Source: Chromatiales bacterium
GTDB taxonomy: Bacteria > Pseudomonadota > Gammaproteobacteria > SpSt-1174
Length of the DNA stretch: 44,947 nucleotides
Direction of reading: 5' to 3'
NCBI GenBank assembly: GCA_014762505.1
Contig: JABURS010000029.1
Span: forward strand, 124,178 to 169,124
Shown here: piece by piece, positions 9,107 through 19,555 of the stretch
How the letters are laid out: each line of letters opens with the position of its first letter
Numbering within the stretch: position 1 is the stretch's first letter
Notes under the pieces: generated by a model
Database searches by the model: none
Told to the model about the DNA's origin: nothing
What the model saw: the letters and a program-made list of their open reading frames with translations, nothing else
Position numbers and translations under genes: made by a program

Positions 9107-9787
9107 ATGAACCAGGAATTCCACCATCAGCTCTATGGCCAGTTCGCCCGCGTCGGCAAGGCCGTGAGCAACGGACACCGCATCGCGCTACTGGACCTGC
9201 TGGCCCAGGGCGAACGTTCCGTGGAGGCGCTGGCGCAGCTGGCCGGCCTCTCCCTGGCCAACACCTCGCAGCACCTGCAGCTGCTGCGCGGGGCGGGGCT
9301 GGTGAAGGCCCGCAAGCAGGGACAGCACGTCTTCTACCGGCTGACGGACGACCTGCGCATCGGCCAGCTGCTGGAGACGGTGCAGCTCCTGGCACAGGAC
9401 GCCCTCGCCGAAGTGGGGCCGCTGATGACACGTCATCTCGGCGCCGATCTGCGGCAGGGCGCCATCTCCGCCACCGACCTGCACGCCCGGCTGGACGAGG
9501 TCACGCTGCTCGACCTGCGCCCGGCCGAGGAGTTTGCCCGCGGACACGTGCCGACGGCACGAAACCTCCCCCTGCGGGAGCTCGACCGTCAGCTGCACGA
9601 GATCCCGCGCGCGCGGCCCGTGGTGGTCTACTGCCGAGGCGCGCTGTCGCCGCCTGCCTTCCAGGCGGCACAGCACCTCGAGAGCAAGGGTTTCAGGGTC
9701 CAGCGGCTGGCCCGGGGCTTCCCCGAGTGGCGGCTGGCAGGGTTGCCGATCGAGGTGGAGGACGCCATGGGCGCTGTCCTCGCCTGA
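9107..9787 (+). CDS. ArsR-family regulator fused to a rhodanese domain
   Basis: A 226-aa protein. Residues 1-100 form an ArsR winged helix (recognition region LAGLSLANTSQHLQLL, wing KARKQGQHVFYRL). Residues 120-220 form a rhodanese domain with active-site loop CRGALS (Cys176) and the C-terminal GFPEWRLAGLPIE signature. Cys176 is the only cysteine, so the classic ArsR metal site is absent and the regulator may sense persulfide or another sulfur donor. The ATG at 9107 follows a strong AAGGAAGGAG site; longer upstream extensions lack one. It is divergent from the HvfA-like gene and may control it, which is an inference. Confidence 0.9.
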   Translation: MNQEFHHQLYGQFARVGKAVSNGHRIALLDLLAQGERSVEALAQLAGLSLANTSQHLQLLRGAGLVKARKQGQHVFYRLTDDLRIGQLLETVQLLAQDALAEVGPLMTRHLGADLRQGAISATDLHARLDEVTLLDLRPAEEFARGHVPTARNLPLRELDRQLHEIPRARPVVVYCRGALSPPAFQAAQHLESKGFRVQRLARGFPEWRLAGLPIEVEDAMGAVLA

Positions 9788-9795
9788 CGGCCTGA

Positions 9796-10830
<1,035 letters not shown>

Positions 10831-10833
10831 ACC

Positions 10834-11655
10834 ATGACCGACCGCTACGCCGTGGTCGGCAACCCGATCGCCCACAGCAAGTCGCCACGCATCCACGCCC
10901 TGTTCGCCGAGCAGACCGGCGAGGATCTCTGCTACGAGGCACTGCTCGCCCCGCTGGATGACTTCGCGGGCACGGTACGCGCCTTTCGCGAGGCCGGCGG
11001 GCGCGGGCTCAACGTCACCGTGCCCTTCAAGCAGGAGGCCTGGCTGATGGCCACGGTGCGCGGCGAGGCCGCCGAGCGTGCCGGGGCCGTGAATACCCTG
11101 AGCTTTCTCGACAACGGCCTCATACGCGGCGACAACACCGATGGCATCGGCCTGCTGCGCGATCTGACCGCCAATCACGACGTGCCCCTCGCCGCCCGGC
11201 GGGTGCTGGTGCTGGGTGCGGGTGGCGCGGTGCGCGGCATCCTGCAGCCCCTGCTGGCCACCGGCCCCGAGACCGTGTTCATCGCCAACCGTACGGCAGA
11301 AAAGGCGGTGCAGCTCGCCCGCGATTTCGCCGACCTGGGCAGCATCGACGGCGGCGGCCTCGATGCGCTCGCATCCCAGTCGCCCTTCGACGTGATCATC
11401 AACGGCACCGCCGCCGGGCTGCAGGGTGAACTGCCGCCCCTGCCCGAGGGGGTTCTCGTCCCTGGCGGCTGCGGCTACGACATGGTCTACGGCGACCGCC
11501 CCACCGCTTTCGTCGAATGGGCGCGGGCACAGGGGGCCGCGCTCGCCCTGGACGGACTCGGCATGCTGGTGGAACAGGCGGCCGAGTCCTTCTACCTCTG
11601 GCGCGGCCTGCGACCGGAGACCGCGCCGGTGATCGCCGCGCTCAGGCAGGGTTAA
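10834..11655 (+). CDS. aroE: Shikimate dehydrogenase (NADP+)
   Basis: Reduces 3-dehydroshikimate to shikimate in aromatic amino acid synthesis. The 273-aa AroE has the substrate site [10 protein letters not shown], the catalytic Lys in [17 protein letters not shown], and the nucleotide-binding loop GAGGAVRGI followed by the NRTAEKA NADP-binding segment. Start 3 bp after hemB. All catalytic residues are intact. Confidence 0.96.
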   Translation: MTDRYAVVGNPIAHSKSPRIHALFAEQTGEDLCYEALLAPLDDFAGTVRAFREAGGRGLNVTVPFKQEAWLMATVRGEAAERAGAVNTLSFLDNGLIRGDNTDGIGLLRDLTANHDVPLAARRVLVLGAGGAVRGILQPLLATGPETVFIANRTAEKAVQLARDFADLGSIDGGGLDALASQSPFDVIINGTAAGLQGELPPLPEGVLVPGGCGYDMVYGDRPTAFVEWARAQGAALALDGLGMLVEQAAESFYLWRGLRPETAPVIAALRQG

Positions 11656-11748
11656 GCTTCGTCATGTGATAACACCGGCAGGCAGGACGCGCAGGAGGCG
11701 CTATGCTTGCCACCGAATCCATCGCCGTCATTACTGGAGAGATCAAAC

Positions 11749-12429
11749 ATGTCGCTCAAGCTACGCGGAGCCACCCTCGGCCTGCTGGCCGCCAGCCTGG
11801 TGGTCACCGGCTGCACCACCCTCGACCCCTACACGCGCGAGGAAAAGACCAGCAGCGCCACCAAGGGCGCGATCATCGGCGCGCTGGCCGGCGCCGTCAT
11901 CGGCAACATCAGCGCCCGCGACCAGGACCGCCGTGACCGCAACAAGCGCACGCTGATCGCCGCCGGCGTGGGCGCACTGGCCGGCGGTGCGGTCGGCAGT
12001 TACATGGATCGACAGGAATACGAACTGCTGCAGCAGATGGAAGGCACCGGCGTGAGCGTGATCCGCGACGGCGACAACATCATCCTCAACATGCCGAGCA
12101 ACGTGACCTTCGACGTCGACCGCTCGGAGGTGAAGCCCGAGTTCTACGAGACCCTGCGCTCCGTGGCCCTGATCCTGAAGAAATACGACAAGACCCTGAT
12201 CGAGATCGCCGGCCACACCGACAGCACCGGCAGCGAGGCCTACAACCAGGCGCTGTCCGAACGCCGTGCCCTGAGCGTGGCCCGCTACCTTGAGAGCCAG
12301 GCCATTGCCCCGGCCCGCCTGGACCCGATCGGCTTCGGCGAACTGCGCCCGCTCACCAGCAACGCCAGCGAGGAGGGCCGCGCGCTGAACCGCCGCGTGG
12401 AGCTCACCCTGATCCCGCTCACGCAGTAA
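11749..12429 (+). CDS. OmpA-family lipoprotein with glycine-zipper domain (YiaD-like)
   Basis: A 226-aa outer-membrane lipoprotein. The lipobox VTGC places the lipidated Cys at residue 22. Two glycine-zipper segments follow (GAIIGALAGAVIG and AAGVGALAGGAVGS), then an OmpA C-terminal peptidoglycan-binding domain (about 110-226) with the signature IAGHTDSTGSEAYNQALSER. GGAGAG lies 7 nt before the ATG at 11749, which is chosen over an in-frame ATG at 11707 because it starts directly with the signal peptide. It probably tethers the outer membrane to the wall. Confidence 0.93.
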   Translation: MSLKLRGATLGLLAASLVVTGCTTLDPYTREEKTSSATKGAIIGALAGAVIGNISARDQDRRDRNKRTLIAAGVGALAGGAVGSYMDRQEYELLQQMEGTGVSVIRDGDNIILNMPSNVTFDVDRSEVKPEFYETLRSVALILKKYDKTLIEIAGHTDSTGSEAYNQALSERRALSVARYLESQAIAPARLDPIGFGELRPLTSNASEEGRALNRRVELTLIPLTQ

Positions 12430-12438
12430 GCACCCGGG

Positions 12439-12480
12439 CCGTCACGCGGGCGGCGTCAGCCCCCCGCGTGACGGTTCTTC
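12439..12480. terminator. Terminator between OmpA-type gene and gamma-carbonic anhydrase
   Basis: CCGTCACGCGGG and CCCGCGTGACGG form a perfect 12-bp stem around a 12-nt loop, followed on the plus strand by TTCTTC. It serves the plus-strand lipoprotein gene. The right arm lies within the end of the minus-strand carbonic-anhydrase CDS, so the structure is shared by convergent genes. Confidence 0.75.
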
Positions 12481-12983
12481 AGCCGGACGTAATGTTCGGC
12501 GGAATAGCGCAGATAGCCCTTTTCGGCGTCGGTGAGCGCGCGCACCCGCCGCACCGGGTTGCCCAGCCAGAGATAGCCGCCCTCGAGCTCCCGCCTCGGC
12601 GGCACCAGCGAACCCGCGCCGACCAGGGTCTCGTCCGGCACCACCGCTCCGTCGAGCACGATGGCCCCCATACCGATCAGGCAGCGGTTGCCGATACGGC
12701 AGGCATGCAGCGTGACCCGGTGCCCCACCGTCACCTCGTCGCCGATCTCCAGCGGATGGCCGCCGGGGGCCGCCTCGCTGTCGTGGGTGACGTGCAGTAC
12801 CGAACCGTCCTGGATGTTGGTGCACGCACCGATGCGGATGAAGTTGACGTCGCCCCGCACCACGCTCATCGGCCACACCGAACTGTCCGCCCCCAGGGTC
12901 ACGTCTCCCACCACCAGCGCCGTCTCGTCCACCCAGGCGCCGGCCTCGAGGATGGGCTCGAAGGCCTCGAAGCGACGGATCAT
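12456..12983 (-). CDS. Gamma-class carbonic anhydrase family protein (YrdA-like)
   Basis: A 175-aa left-handed beta-helix protein with hexapeptide repeats (for example GADSSVWPMSVVRGDVNFIRIG). The candidate zinc ligands are the histidines in VLHVTHD and VGHRVTLHAC. The family includes gamma carbonic anhydrases, but many YrdA-type members have little measured activity, so the reaction is not certain. It starts 13 bp downstream of the gor stop and is probably cotranscribed with it. Confidence 0.9.
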   Translation of the reverse strand: MIRRFEAFEPILEAGAWVDETALVVGDVTLGADSSVWPMSVVRGDVNFIRIGACTNIQDGSVLHVTHDSEAAPGGHPLEIGDEVTVGHRVTLHACRIGNRCLIGMGAIVLDGAVVPDETLVGAGSLVPPRRELEGGYLWLGNPVRRVRALTDAEKGYLRYSAEHYVRLKNRHAGG

Positions 12984-12996
12984 CCCACCTCCCTCA

Positions 12997-14349
12997 TCAT
13001 CGCATGGTCACCAGTTCCTCGGCGCTGGTCGGATGGATCGCGACCGTGTCGTCGAGGTCCTGCTTGGTCGCCCCCATGCGGATGGCCACGGCAAACCCCT
13101 GCAGCATCTCGTCGGCACCCGGGCCGATGATGTGGCAGCCCACCACCTTCTCGCGCGCCCCCACGGTGACGAGCTTCATCGCCGTCTTCACCTTGCGCTC
13201 GGTCAGTGCGTGATACATGGAGGTGAAGCGCGTCTGGTAGACCTTCACCCCCTCGCCGTGCAGTTCGCGCGCCTCGTCCTCGGTGAGGCCCACGGTGCCG
13301 ATGGGCGGATGCGAGAAGACCACGGTGGGAATGTTCTCGTAGTCCAACCGCCGCTCCGGCTTGCCGCCGAACAGGCGGTCGGCCAGACGGCGGCCGGCCG
13401 CGATGGCCACCGGCGTCAGCGGGGCACGGCCGGTGATGTCGCCCAGGGCGTAGATGCCCGCGACGTTGGTGTTCTGGTAGCCGTCCACCGGGATGAAGCC
13501 GTGCCCGTCGCGGATCACGCCGGCATGTTCCAGGCCGATGTCGTCGGTGTTGGGGTCGCGACCGATGGCCCAGATCACGCAGTCGAAGCCCTCGGTGTGC
13601 ATGCCCTGGTCGCAGACCAGGGTGAGCGTGCCATCCTCGGCGCGCACGACCCGCTCGACCTGGGTGCGGGGGAAGATGTTGATGCCGTCCTCCAGCATCT
13701 GCTCCATCAGCGACTCGCGCAGCATGGCGTCGAAACTGCGCAGGAAGTGCTCGCGGCGCAGGTACATCGACACCTGCGCACCCAGCCCGTGCAGCATGCC
13801 GGCCAGCTCGACGGCGATGTAGCCGGCACCCACCACGGCCACGTTGCGCGGCTGCTCGGTGAGTTCGAAGAAGCCGTCGGAGGTGATACCAAGCTCCGCC
13901 CCCTCGATCTCCGGCACGGTCGGCCGGCCGCCGGTGGCGATGGCGATGTGATCGGCGGTGTAGCGCCTGCCGTCGATCTCCAGGGTATGGGCGTCGACGA
14001 AGCGGGCGTGCCCCACCAGCTCGTCGATCCCCGAGTCCTCCAGGTAGGTGTGATACCAGCCGTTGATGCCGCCGATATAGGCCTCGCGCCTGAGCGCCAG
14101 CTCGTTCCAGGCAAACCCCTTCGTCTCGACGTCGAAGCCGTAGTCGCGCGCCTCGTGCAGGGCATGGGCAAGGCTCGCGCCATACCACATCACCTTCTTC
14201 GGTACGCAGCCGACATTCACGCAGGTGCCGCCGAGCCGGCCGCGTTCGACCACGGCGCAGCGCCTGCCGTAGGCGGCCGCACGCTCGGCCACGGAGAGGC
14301 CGCCGCTGCCGCCGCCGATGGCGATGAGATCGTAGTGGGTGTTGGTCAT
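12997..14349 (-). CDS. gor: Glutathione-disulfide reductase
   Basis: NADPH-dependent flavoenzyme that keeps glutathione reduced. The 450-aa protein has the N-terminal FAD motif GGGSGGLS, the redox-active disulfide [13 protein letters not shown], the second nucleotide-binding fold ([15 protein letters not shown], about residue 175), the GDIT segment near residue 305, and the C-terminal HPTSAEEL bearing the catalytic His. These match Gor rather than lipoamide dehydrogenase. It is divergent from ubiA across a 73-bp gap containing TACACT (14386-14391). Confidence 0.95.
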   Translation of the reverse strand: MTNTHYDLIAIGGGSGGLSVAERAAAYGRRCAVVERGRLGGTCVNVGCVPKKVMWYGASLAHALHEARDYGFDVETKGFAWNELALRREAYIGGINGWYHTYLEDSGIDELVGHARFVDAHTLEIDGRRYTADHIAIATGGRPTVPEIEGAELGITSDGFFELTEQPRNVAVVGAGYIAVELAGMLHGLGAQVSMYLRREHFLRSFDAMLRESLMEQMLEDGINIFPRTQVERVVRAEDGTLTLVCDQGMHTEGFDCVIWAIGRDPNTDDIGLEHAGVIRDGHGFIPVDGYQNTNVAGIYALGDITGRAPLTPVAIAAGRRLADRLFGGKPERRLDYENIPTVVFSHPPIGTVGLTEDEARELHGEGVKVYQTRFTSMYHALTERKVKTAMKLVTVGAREKVVGCHIIGPGADEMLQGFAVAIRMGATKQDLDDTVAIHPTSAEELVTMR

Positions 14350-14422
14350 CGGGTCTCGTCTGTCTCGTTGAGGGATAGGCTTTGATACACTTTAGCAGCA
14401 TTGATCACGGCTTCACGACACC

Positions 14423-15310
14423 ATGACCCAACCGACCACCACCCTCAGTCCCGGCCAGCGCCTCGGCGCCTACGCACGCCTGGTGCGCATCGACCGCCCG
14501 ATCGGCATCTTCCTGCTGCTGTGGCCCACGCTCTGGTCGCTGTGGCTGGCGGCCGGCGGCCTGCCGGACCCGTGGGTGCTCTTCGTCTTCGTGGCCGGCG
14601 TGGTGCTGATGCGTTCCTCGGGCTGCGCGATCAACGACTATGCCGACCGCGATATCGACCCGCACGTGACCCGCACCCGCCAGCGGCCGCTGGCGGCCGG
14701 GGAGATCACGGCACAGGAGGCACTGGCGGTCTTCACCCTGCTGTCGGTCGCCGCCTTCGCCCTGGTGCTCACCCTCAACCGCCTCACCATCCTGCTCTCG
14801 TTCGCCGGCGTGGCCCTGGCGGCGAGCTATCCCTTCATGAAGCGCTTCCACCACCTGCCGCAGGTCCACCTGGGCGTGGCCTTCGGCTGGGCCATCCCCA
14901 TGGCCTGGACGGCCCAGACCGGCACCCTGCCGCCCGCACCGGTCTGGCTCCTGTTCGTCGCCAACATCCTCTGGACCACGGCCTACGACACCATGTACGC
15001 CATGTCGGACCGCGACGACGACCTCAAGATCGGGGTCAAGTCCGCCGCCATCCTGTTCGGCCGCCACGACCGCCTCGTCATCGGCCTGCTGCAGCTCGGC
15101 GTGCTGGCCCTGCTCGTCGGCGTGGGGCTGCTGAGCGGGCTCGGCCTGCCCTATTACCTCGGCCTAGCCGCCGCCGCGGTCCTGGCCGGCTACGAGCAGT
15201 GGCTGATCCGCCACCGCGAGCCCGCCGTCTGCTTCCGCGCATTTTTGCACAACAACTGGTTTGGCCTCGCCGTGTTCCTCGGGCTGGCGGCCGATCTCGC
15301 CCTGCGCTGA
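14423..15310 (+). CDS. ubiA: 4-hydroxybenzoate polyprenyltransferase
   Basis: Integral membrane prenyltransferase that attaches the polyprenyl tail to 4-hydroxybenzoate in ubiquinone synthesis. The 295-aa, multi-TM protein has both Asp-rich motifs: [21 protein letters not shown] (about 72-92) and [19 protein letters not shown] (about 190-208). Its usual partner ubiC (chorismate lyase) is not adjacent. It is convergent with comF, leaving only 5 bp between the stops. Confidence 0.96.
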   Translation: MTQPTTTLSPGQRLGAYARLVRIDRPIGIFLLLWPTLWSLWLAAGGLPDPWVLFVFVAGVVLMRSSGCAINDYADRDIDPHVTRTRQRPLAAGEITAQEALAVFTLLSVAAFALVLTLNRLTILLSFAGVALAASYPFMKRFHHLPQVHLGVAFGWAIPMAWTAQTGTLPPAPVWLLFVANILWTTAYDTMYAMSDRDDDLKIGVKSAAILFGRHDRLVIGLLQLGVLALLVGVGLLSGLGLPYYLGLAAAAVLAGYEQWLIRHREPAVCFRAFLHNNWFGLAVFLGLAADLALR

Positions 15311-15315
15311 GGCCC

Positions 15316-16035
15316 TCAGGCCCGGGCCAGGGCCCAGACCTGCACCTGCTCCGCCCCCGCGCCTCGCAGCACCCGGGCCAGCGCCTCCACGGTGGCGCCG
15401 GTGGTCACCACGTCATCGACGATGGCCACCCGCGCCGGCACGGGGCCGCTCACGGCGAAGGCCTGGCGCAGGTTGCTGCGTCGGGCCTTCGCCGTCAGGG
15501 TGGACTGGGCGGGGGTGTCCTGCTGGCGCCGGATGCCCGCCGTGAGCAGGGGCAGATCCAGCGCGCCGGCCAGCGGCCGGGCGAGCTCCACGGCCTGGTT
15601 GAAGCCGCGCCGGGCCAGGCGCGCGGGATGCAGGGGTACCGGCACCAGCGCCTCGGGCAGGGGCAGCCCGGCATCTGCCACGGCCGCCGTCACGGCATCG
15701 GTCAACAGTCCGGCAAGCACCCGCCCCGGCGCCAGGCGGCCATGGAACTTGAAATCCGTGATCAGGGCGCCGACCGGGCTCTCGTAGGCCAGCGGGGCAA
15801 AGAGGCGATCGAAGGCGGGCGGGCGCGCCAGGCAGGCCCCGCAACGCAGGGCCTCGTGACCCTCCAGGGCCTGGCCGCATTGCCCGCAGACCGGCCCGCG
15901 CCGCCAGGGCAGGGCGTCGCAGCAGGGGTCGCAGAGATCCCCTGCCACCGCGGAAGCCGGCAGGGCCTGCTCACAGACCACGCACACCGGCGGATACAAC
16001 GCCCACAGAACAGAATTTAACCACTTGTAAACCAT
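15316..16035 (-). CDS. comF: ComF family protein (phosphoribosyltransferase-like)
   Basis: A 239-aa ComF/GntX homologue. The N-terminal half has paired Cys clusters typical of a zinc-binding region (CVVC, CDPCC, CGQCG, CGAC). The C-terminal half is a type I PRTase fold with the PRPP loop VAIVDDVVTTGAT. ComF supports natural transformation in several bacteria. The start at 16035 gives AGGG a 6-nt spacing; an ATG at 16041 is also possible. Codons 1-4 of the gene overlap the left half-site of a BirA operator, so its expression may be tied to the divergent biotin operon. Confidence 0.92.
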   Translation of the reverse strand: MVYKWLNSVLWALYPPVCVVCEQALPASAVAGDLCDPCCDALPWRRGPVCGQCGQALEGHEALRCGACLARPPAFDRLFAPLAYESPVGALITDFKFHGRLAPGRVLAGLLTDAVTAAVADAGLPLPEALVPVPLHPARLARRGFNQAVELARPLAGALDLPLLTAGIRRQQDTPAQSTLTAKARRSNLRQAFAVSGPVPARVAIVDDVVTTGATVEALARVLRGAGAEQVQVWALARA

Positions 16036-16058
16036 CCGCATCCCTGCTCGGTTGACAG
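16025..16058. promoter_or_regulatory. BirA (biotin repressor) operator
   Basis: TTGTAAACC (16025-16033), 16 bp, then GGTTGACAG (16050-16058). The known BirA box is TTGTAAACC-N16-GGTTTACAA, as in E. coli bioO. The left arm matches 9/9, the right 7/9, and the spacing is the same. The right arm overlaps the -35 box of the promoter that reads into the biotin operon, so BirA-biotinyl-AMP binding should block RNA polymerase. The left arm lies in the first codons of comF. Confidence 0.85.
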
Positions 16059-16079
16059 CCCATCCCAAGTGGATAGACT
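16052..16079 (+). promoter_or_regulatory. Sigma70 promoter of the biotin operon
   Basis: A perfect -35 TTGACA (16052-16057), a 16-bp spacer, and -10 TAGACT (16074-16079, 4/6). Predicted transcription starts near 16086, about 34 nt before the ATG of the first gene. The -35 box is inside the BirA operator. Confidence 0.75.
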
Positions 16080-16119
16080 GCAGTCTCTCCCGCCCACAGC
16101 CTCCGGTGGACCCAGCATC

Positions 16120-16581
16120 ATGACCGATACCAGCACCCAGGACGCGCGCACCCTCAGCGCGAAATCCTGCCGCGGCGCGGCCAAGCTCTTCAACTACGGC
16201 AACATCGTCGCGCTCACCATGGCCGGCACGCCGCTGGTCTTCGGACTGGGCGCCACCGGGTACGGCACCATCTTCGCCACCGTGCTGGCCATCGTGCCCA
16301 TCGTGCTGTGGTTCGGCGGCTCGATGCTGCTCTACGCCCTCAACCGGCATCACCCGAACCCGCGCGTCGGCCATTATACCCAGTGGGCGGCCTACCGCTT
16401 CTACGCCCTGGTGGGCGCCCTGATCGTGGTGGGCACCTTCTTCCCGCCCGAGATCATCTACTTCCTGGTCTACTGGGCGATCAGCGCCAGCATCATCATT
16501 CCCTGGTCCATCTGGGACATCATCCGCATCAATCGCGAGACCTGGGAAGACACCCTCATTCCGGAGAACCCCCATGGCTGA
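16120..16581 (+). CDS. Small four-helix membrane protein, first gene of the biotin operon
   Basis: 153 aa, not recognised. A hydrophilic N-terminus (about 1-28) is followed by about four predicted membrane segments: two between residues 30 and 75 (ending [11 protein letters not shown]), one near 93-110 ([15 protein letters not shown]), and one near 114-135 ([18 protein letters not shown]). A charged tail ends ENPHG. It is not BioY, which is longer with six segments. Its stop overlaps the bioB start by 8 bp, and it is the first gene after the BirA-controlled promoter, so a role in uptake or handling of biotin or a precursor is plausible but unproved. The ATG at 16120 is preferred over 16069, which lies upstream of the -10 box. 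Confidence 0.85.
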   Translation: MTDTSTQDARTLSAKSCRGAAKLFNYGNIVALTMAGTPLVFGLGATGYGTIFATVLAIVPIVLWFGGSMLLYALNRHHPNPRVGHYTQWAAYRFYALVGALIVVGTFFPPEIIYFLVYWAISASIIIPWSIWDIIRINRETWEDTLIPENPHG

Positions 16582-17581
16582 ACTGCGACACGACTGGACG
16601 ACGGACGAGATCGAGGCGCTGTTCGCCCTGCCGTTCAACGACCTCATCTTCCGTGCCCAGGGCATCCACCGCGCGCACTTCGACCCCAACGCGGTGCAGG
16701 TGAGCACGCTGCTCTCGATCAAGACCGGCGCCTGCCCGGAAGACTGCGCCTACTGCCCGCAGAGCGCCAAGTACGAGACCGAGCTGGAAAAGGAACGCCT
16801 GCTGCCGCTGGACGAGGTCATGGCGGCGGCCCGGCGCGCGAAAGACAACGGCGCCAGCCGCTTCTGCATGGGCGCCGCCTGGCGCAACCCCACCGACAGG
16901 AATCTGGAGAAGGTCGTGGCCATGATCGAGGGCGTGAAGTCGCTGGGGATGGAGACCTGCGTGACGCTCGGCATGCTCGAAGACCGCCAGGCGAAGCGCC
17001 TGAAGGACGCGGGGCTCGACTACTACAACCACAACCTCGACACCTCGCCCGAGTTCTACGGCAACATCATCACCACCCGCGACTACCAGGACCGCCTGGA
17101 TACCCTGGAGCACGTGCGCGACGCCGGCATCCACGTCTGCTCAGGCGGCATCCTCGGCATGGGCGAATCGGTGCGTGACCGCGCCTCCATGCTGCGCCAG
17201 CTGGCCAACCTGCCCCAGCACCCGGAGTCGGTGCCGATCAACAACCTGGTGCAGGTCGCGGGCACGCCGCTGGCCGGCACCGACAAGCTCGACCCCTTCG
17301 ACTTCGTGCGCACCATCGCCGTGGCTCGCATCCTCATGCCCACCTCCTTCGTGCGCCTGTCCGCGGGCCGCACGGAGATGAACGACGAGATGCAGGCCCT
17401 GTGCTTCTTCGCCGGCGCCAACTCGATCTTCTACGGCGAAAAGCTGCTCACCACGGACAACCCGGAGGCCGAGCACGACCGCCGGCTGTTCGAGCGCCTC
17501 GGCCTGCACTGGCTGGACCCGCAGACCTGTCACCAGCACGCAGACAAGGGCGACACCCCCGCAAAGGCCGCCGCCCACTGA
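16574..17581 (+). CDS. bioB: Biotin synthase
   Basis: Radical-SAM enzyme that inserts sulfur into dethiobiotin. The 335-aa protein has the [4Fe-4S] motif [11 protein letters not shown] (CxxxCxxC) near residue 55, and further conserved segments [21 protein letters not shown] and GGILGMGE. The Arg of the [2Fe-2S] site lies in [10 protein letters not shown]. It overlaps the membrane-protein gene by 8 bp and is followed by a methyltransferase and bioF, under the BirA operator at 16025-16058. Confidence 0.98.
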   Translation: MAELRHDWTTDEIEALFALPFNDLIFRAQGIHRAHFDPNAVQVSTLLSIKTGACPEDCAYCPQSAKYETELEKERLLPLDEVMAAARRAKDNGASRFCMGAAWRNPTDRNLEKVVAMIEGVKSLGMETCVTLGMLEDRQAKRLKDAGLDYYNHNLDTSPEFYGNIITTRDYQDRLDTLEHVRDAGIHVCSGGILGMGESVRDRASMLRQLANLPQHPESVPINNLVQVAGTPLAGTDKLDPFDFVRTIAVARILMPTSFVRLSAGRTEMNDEMQALCFFAGANSIFYGEKLLTTDNPEAEHDRRLFERLGLHWLDPQTCHQHADKGDTPAKAAAH

Positions 17582-17595
17582 GCGAAGGGGCGCCG

Positions 17596-18339
17596 ATGAG
17601 CGGGTTTCCGGATCACTTCTCGGCGGTGGCTGCCGATTACGCGAGCCACCGCCCCACCTACCCCGCCGCCCTGTTCGACTGGCTGGCCGATCAGGCCCCT
17701 GCCCGCTGCCTCGCCTGGGACTGCGCCACCGGCAGCGGCCAAGCCGCCCGTGATCTCGCCGTGCGCTTCGACCGCGTCATCGCCACCGATGCGGCGGCGG
17801 CGCAGATCGAGGCGGCACCGGCGCATCCGGGCGTGGAGTTTCGCGTCGCCCCCGCCGAGGCCAGCGGCCTGGCCCCCGCCAGCGTGGACCTCATCACCGT
17901 CGCCCAGGCCCTGCACTGGTTCCGGCTCGACGCCTTCTATGCCGAGGCCCGTCGCGTGCTGGCACCGGACGGGGTGATCGCCGCCTGGAGCTACAGCCGC
18001 CTGCTCACGGACGACCCCGTCATCGACGCGCGGCTATGGCACTTCTACAGCGAGGTGGTCGGCCCCTGGTGGCCCTTCGAACGCCGCCACGTCGAGACCG
18101 GCTACCGCGACCTGTCGTTTCCCTTCGAACCGATCGAGGCACCCCACTTCGCCATGCAGGCCGAGTGGGGACTCGCAGCGCTCGGCGGCTACCTGCGCAC
18201 CTGGTCGGCCACCAGGCGTTATGTCGAGGCGCGCGGCCACGACCCGGTCGCGTCGCTGCTCGATGAACTGGCACCGATCTGGACCACGAGCCGCAGGGTG
18301 CGCTGGCCCCTCACCCTGCGCACGGGCCGCCTGCCATGA
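17596..18339 (+). CDS. Class I SAM-dependent methyltransferase in the biotin operon
   Basis: A 247-aa methyltransferase. The N-terminal [23 protein letters not shown] and SAM-binding region [15 protein letters not shown], followed by [22 protein letters not shown], resemble trans-aconitate/Crg1-type methyltransferases rather than classical BioC. It lies 14 bp after bioB and overlaps bioF by 4 bp (ATGA), so it is cotranscribed with biotin genes. It may do the BioC step (malonyl-ACP O-methylation), but the family resemblance alone does not show this. The ATG at 17596 follows GAAGGGG. Confidence 0.85.
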   Translation: MSGFPDHFSAVAADYASHRPTYPAALFDWLADQAPARCLAWDCATGSGQAARDLAVRFDRVIATDAAAAQIEAAPAHPGVEFRVAPAEASGLAPASVDLITVAQALHWFRLDAFYAEARRVLAPDGVIAAWSYSRLLTDDPVIDARLWHFYSEVVGPWWPFERRHVETGYRDLSFPFEPIEAPHFAMQAEWGLAALGGYLRTWSATRRYVEARGHDPVASLLDELAPIWTTSRRVRWPLTLRTGRLP

Positions 18340-19502
18340 AGGACCTGCGTGCCGAACTCGCCGCCCGCCGCGAGGCGGGCCTCTATCGCCGCCGCCGCAC
18401 GGTCGACAGCCCGCAGACGCCGCGCATGGTGATCGACGGGCGCGAGGTGCTGAGTTTCTGCTCCAACGACTACCTGGGCCTGGCCAATCACCCGGAGATC
18501 ATTGCCGCCTTCAAGCGGGGCGCCGACACCTACGGCGTGGGCAGTGGCGCCGCCCATCTCGTCAACGGCCATACACGCGCCCATCACGCCCTGGAAGAGG
18601 AACTCGCCGCCTTTACCGGCCGCGAACGCGCCCTGCTCTTCTCCACCGGCTACATGGCCAACCTCGGCGTGGCCGCCGCCCTGGTCGGGCGCGGCGACGC
18701 CGTGTTCGAGGACCGCCTCAACCACGCCTCGCTGCTCGATGCCGGCCTGCTCAGCGGCGCGCGCCTCATGCGTTATCCGCACAACGACGCCGCCGCCCTG
18801 GCCGGCAGGCTCGGCGCGCGCGAGGCCGGCGAGAAGCTCGTACTCACCGACGGCGTGTTCAGCATGGACGGCGACCTCGCGCCCGTCACCGAGCTGGCAC
18901 AGGCCTGCCGCCGCCACGACGCCTGGTTCATGGTCGACGACGCCCACGGCCTCGGCGTGCTCGGCGAGCACGGCCGCGGCACCCTGGAGGCCGCCGGTCT
19001 CGGACCGGACGAGGTACCCATCCTCATGGGCACCCTGGGCAAGGGCCTGGGCACCGCCGGCGCCTTCGTCGCCGGCAGCGAGGACCTCATCGAATACCTC
19101 ATCCAGACCGCGCGCACCTACATCTACACCACCGCCCAGCCCCCGGCCGTGGCCGAGGCCACGCGCGCGGCGCTGAAGCTCGTGGATGCCGAGCCCTGGC
19201 GGCGCGAGAAGCTGCAGGATCTCGTCGCCCGCTTCCGCGCAGGCGCGGCCCAGCTCGGCCTCACGCTCATGGATTCCCCCACCCCGATCCAGCCCCTCCT
19301 CGTCGGCGACAACCAGACCGCACTGGCCATGAGCGAGGCCCTCTGGGAACAGGGCATCCTCGTCACCGCCATCCGCCCGCCCACGGTGCCGGCGGGGACG
19401 GCGCGGTTGCGGGTGACGTTGTCGGCGGCGCATGACGAGAGGGATGTCGATCAGCTACTGACCGCACTGGATTCCATCAGCTGCGATACCAACAACGTTT
19501 AG
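18336..19502 (+). CDS. bioF: 8-amino-7-oxononanoate synthase
   Basis: PLP-dependent enzyme condensing pimeloyl-ACP with alanine. The 388-aa protein has [54 protein letters not shown], and the PLP lysine in [15 protein letters not shown]. The start overlaps the methyltransferase stop by 4 bp. bioA, bioD, bioH and recognisable bioC are absent from this operon and must lie elsewhere or be replaced. Confidence 0.97.
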   Translation: MKDLRAELAARREAGLYRRRRTVDSPQTPRMVIDGREVLSFCSNDYLGLANHPEIIAAFKRGADTYGVGSGAAHLVNGHTRAHHALEEELAAFTGRERALLFSTGYMANLGVAAALVGRGDAVFEDRLNHASLLDAGLLSGARLMRYPHNDAAALAGRLGAREAGEKLVLTDGVFSMDGDLAPVTELAQACRRHDAWFMVDDAHGLGVLGEHGRGTLEAAGLGPDEVPILMGTLGKGLGTAGAFVAGSEDLIEYLIQTARTYIYTTAQPPAVAEATRAALKLVDAEPWRREKLQDLVARFRAGAAQLGLTLMDSPTPIQPLLVGDNQTALAMSEALWEQGILVTAIRPPTVPAGTARLRVTLSAAHDERDVDQLLTALDSISCDTNNV

Positions 19503-19555
19503 TTGCAACAGAGATCGCCCAGTCAGCACGACGGTCTATCGAAGCGGTTAGTGGG

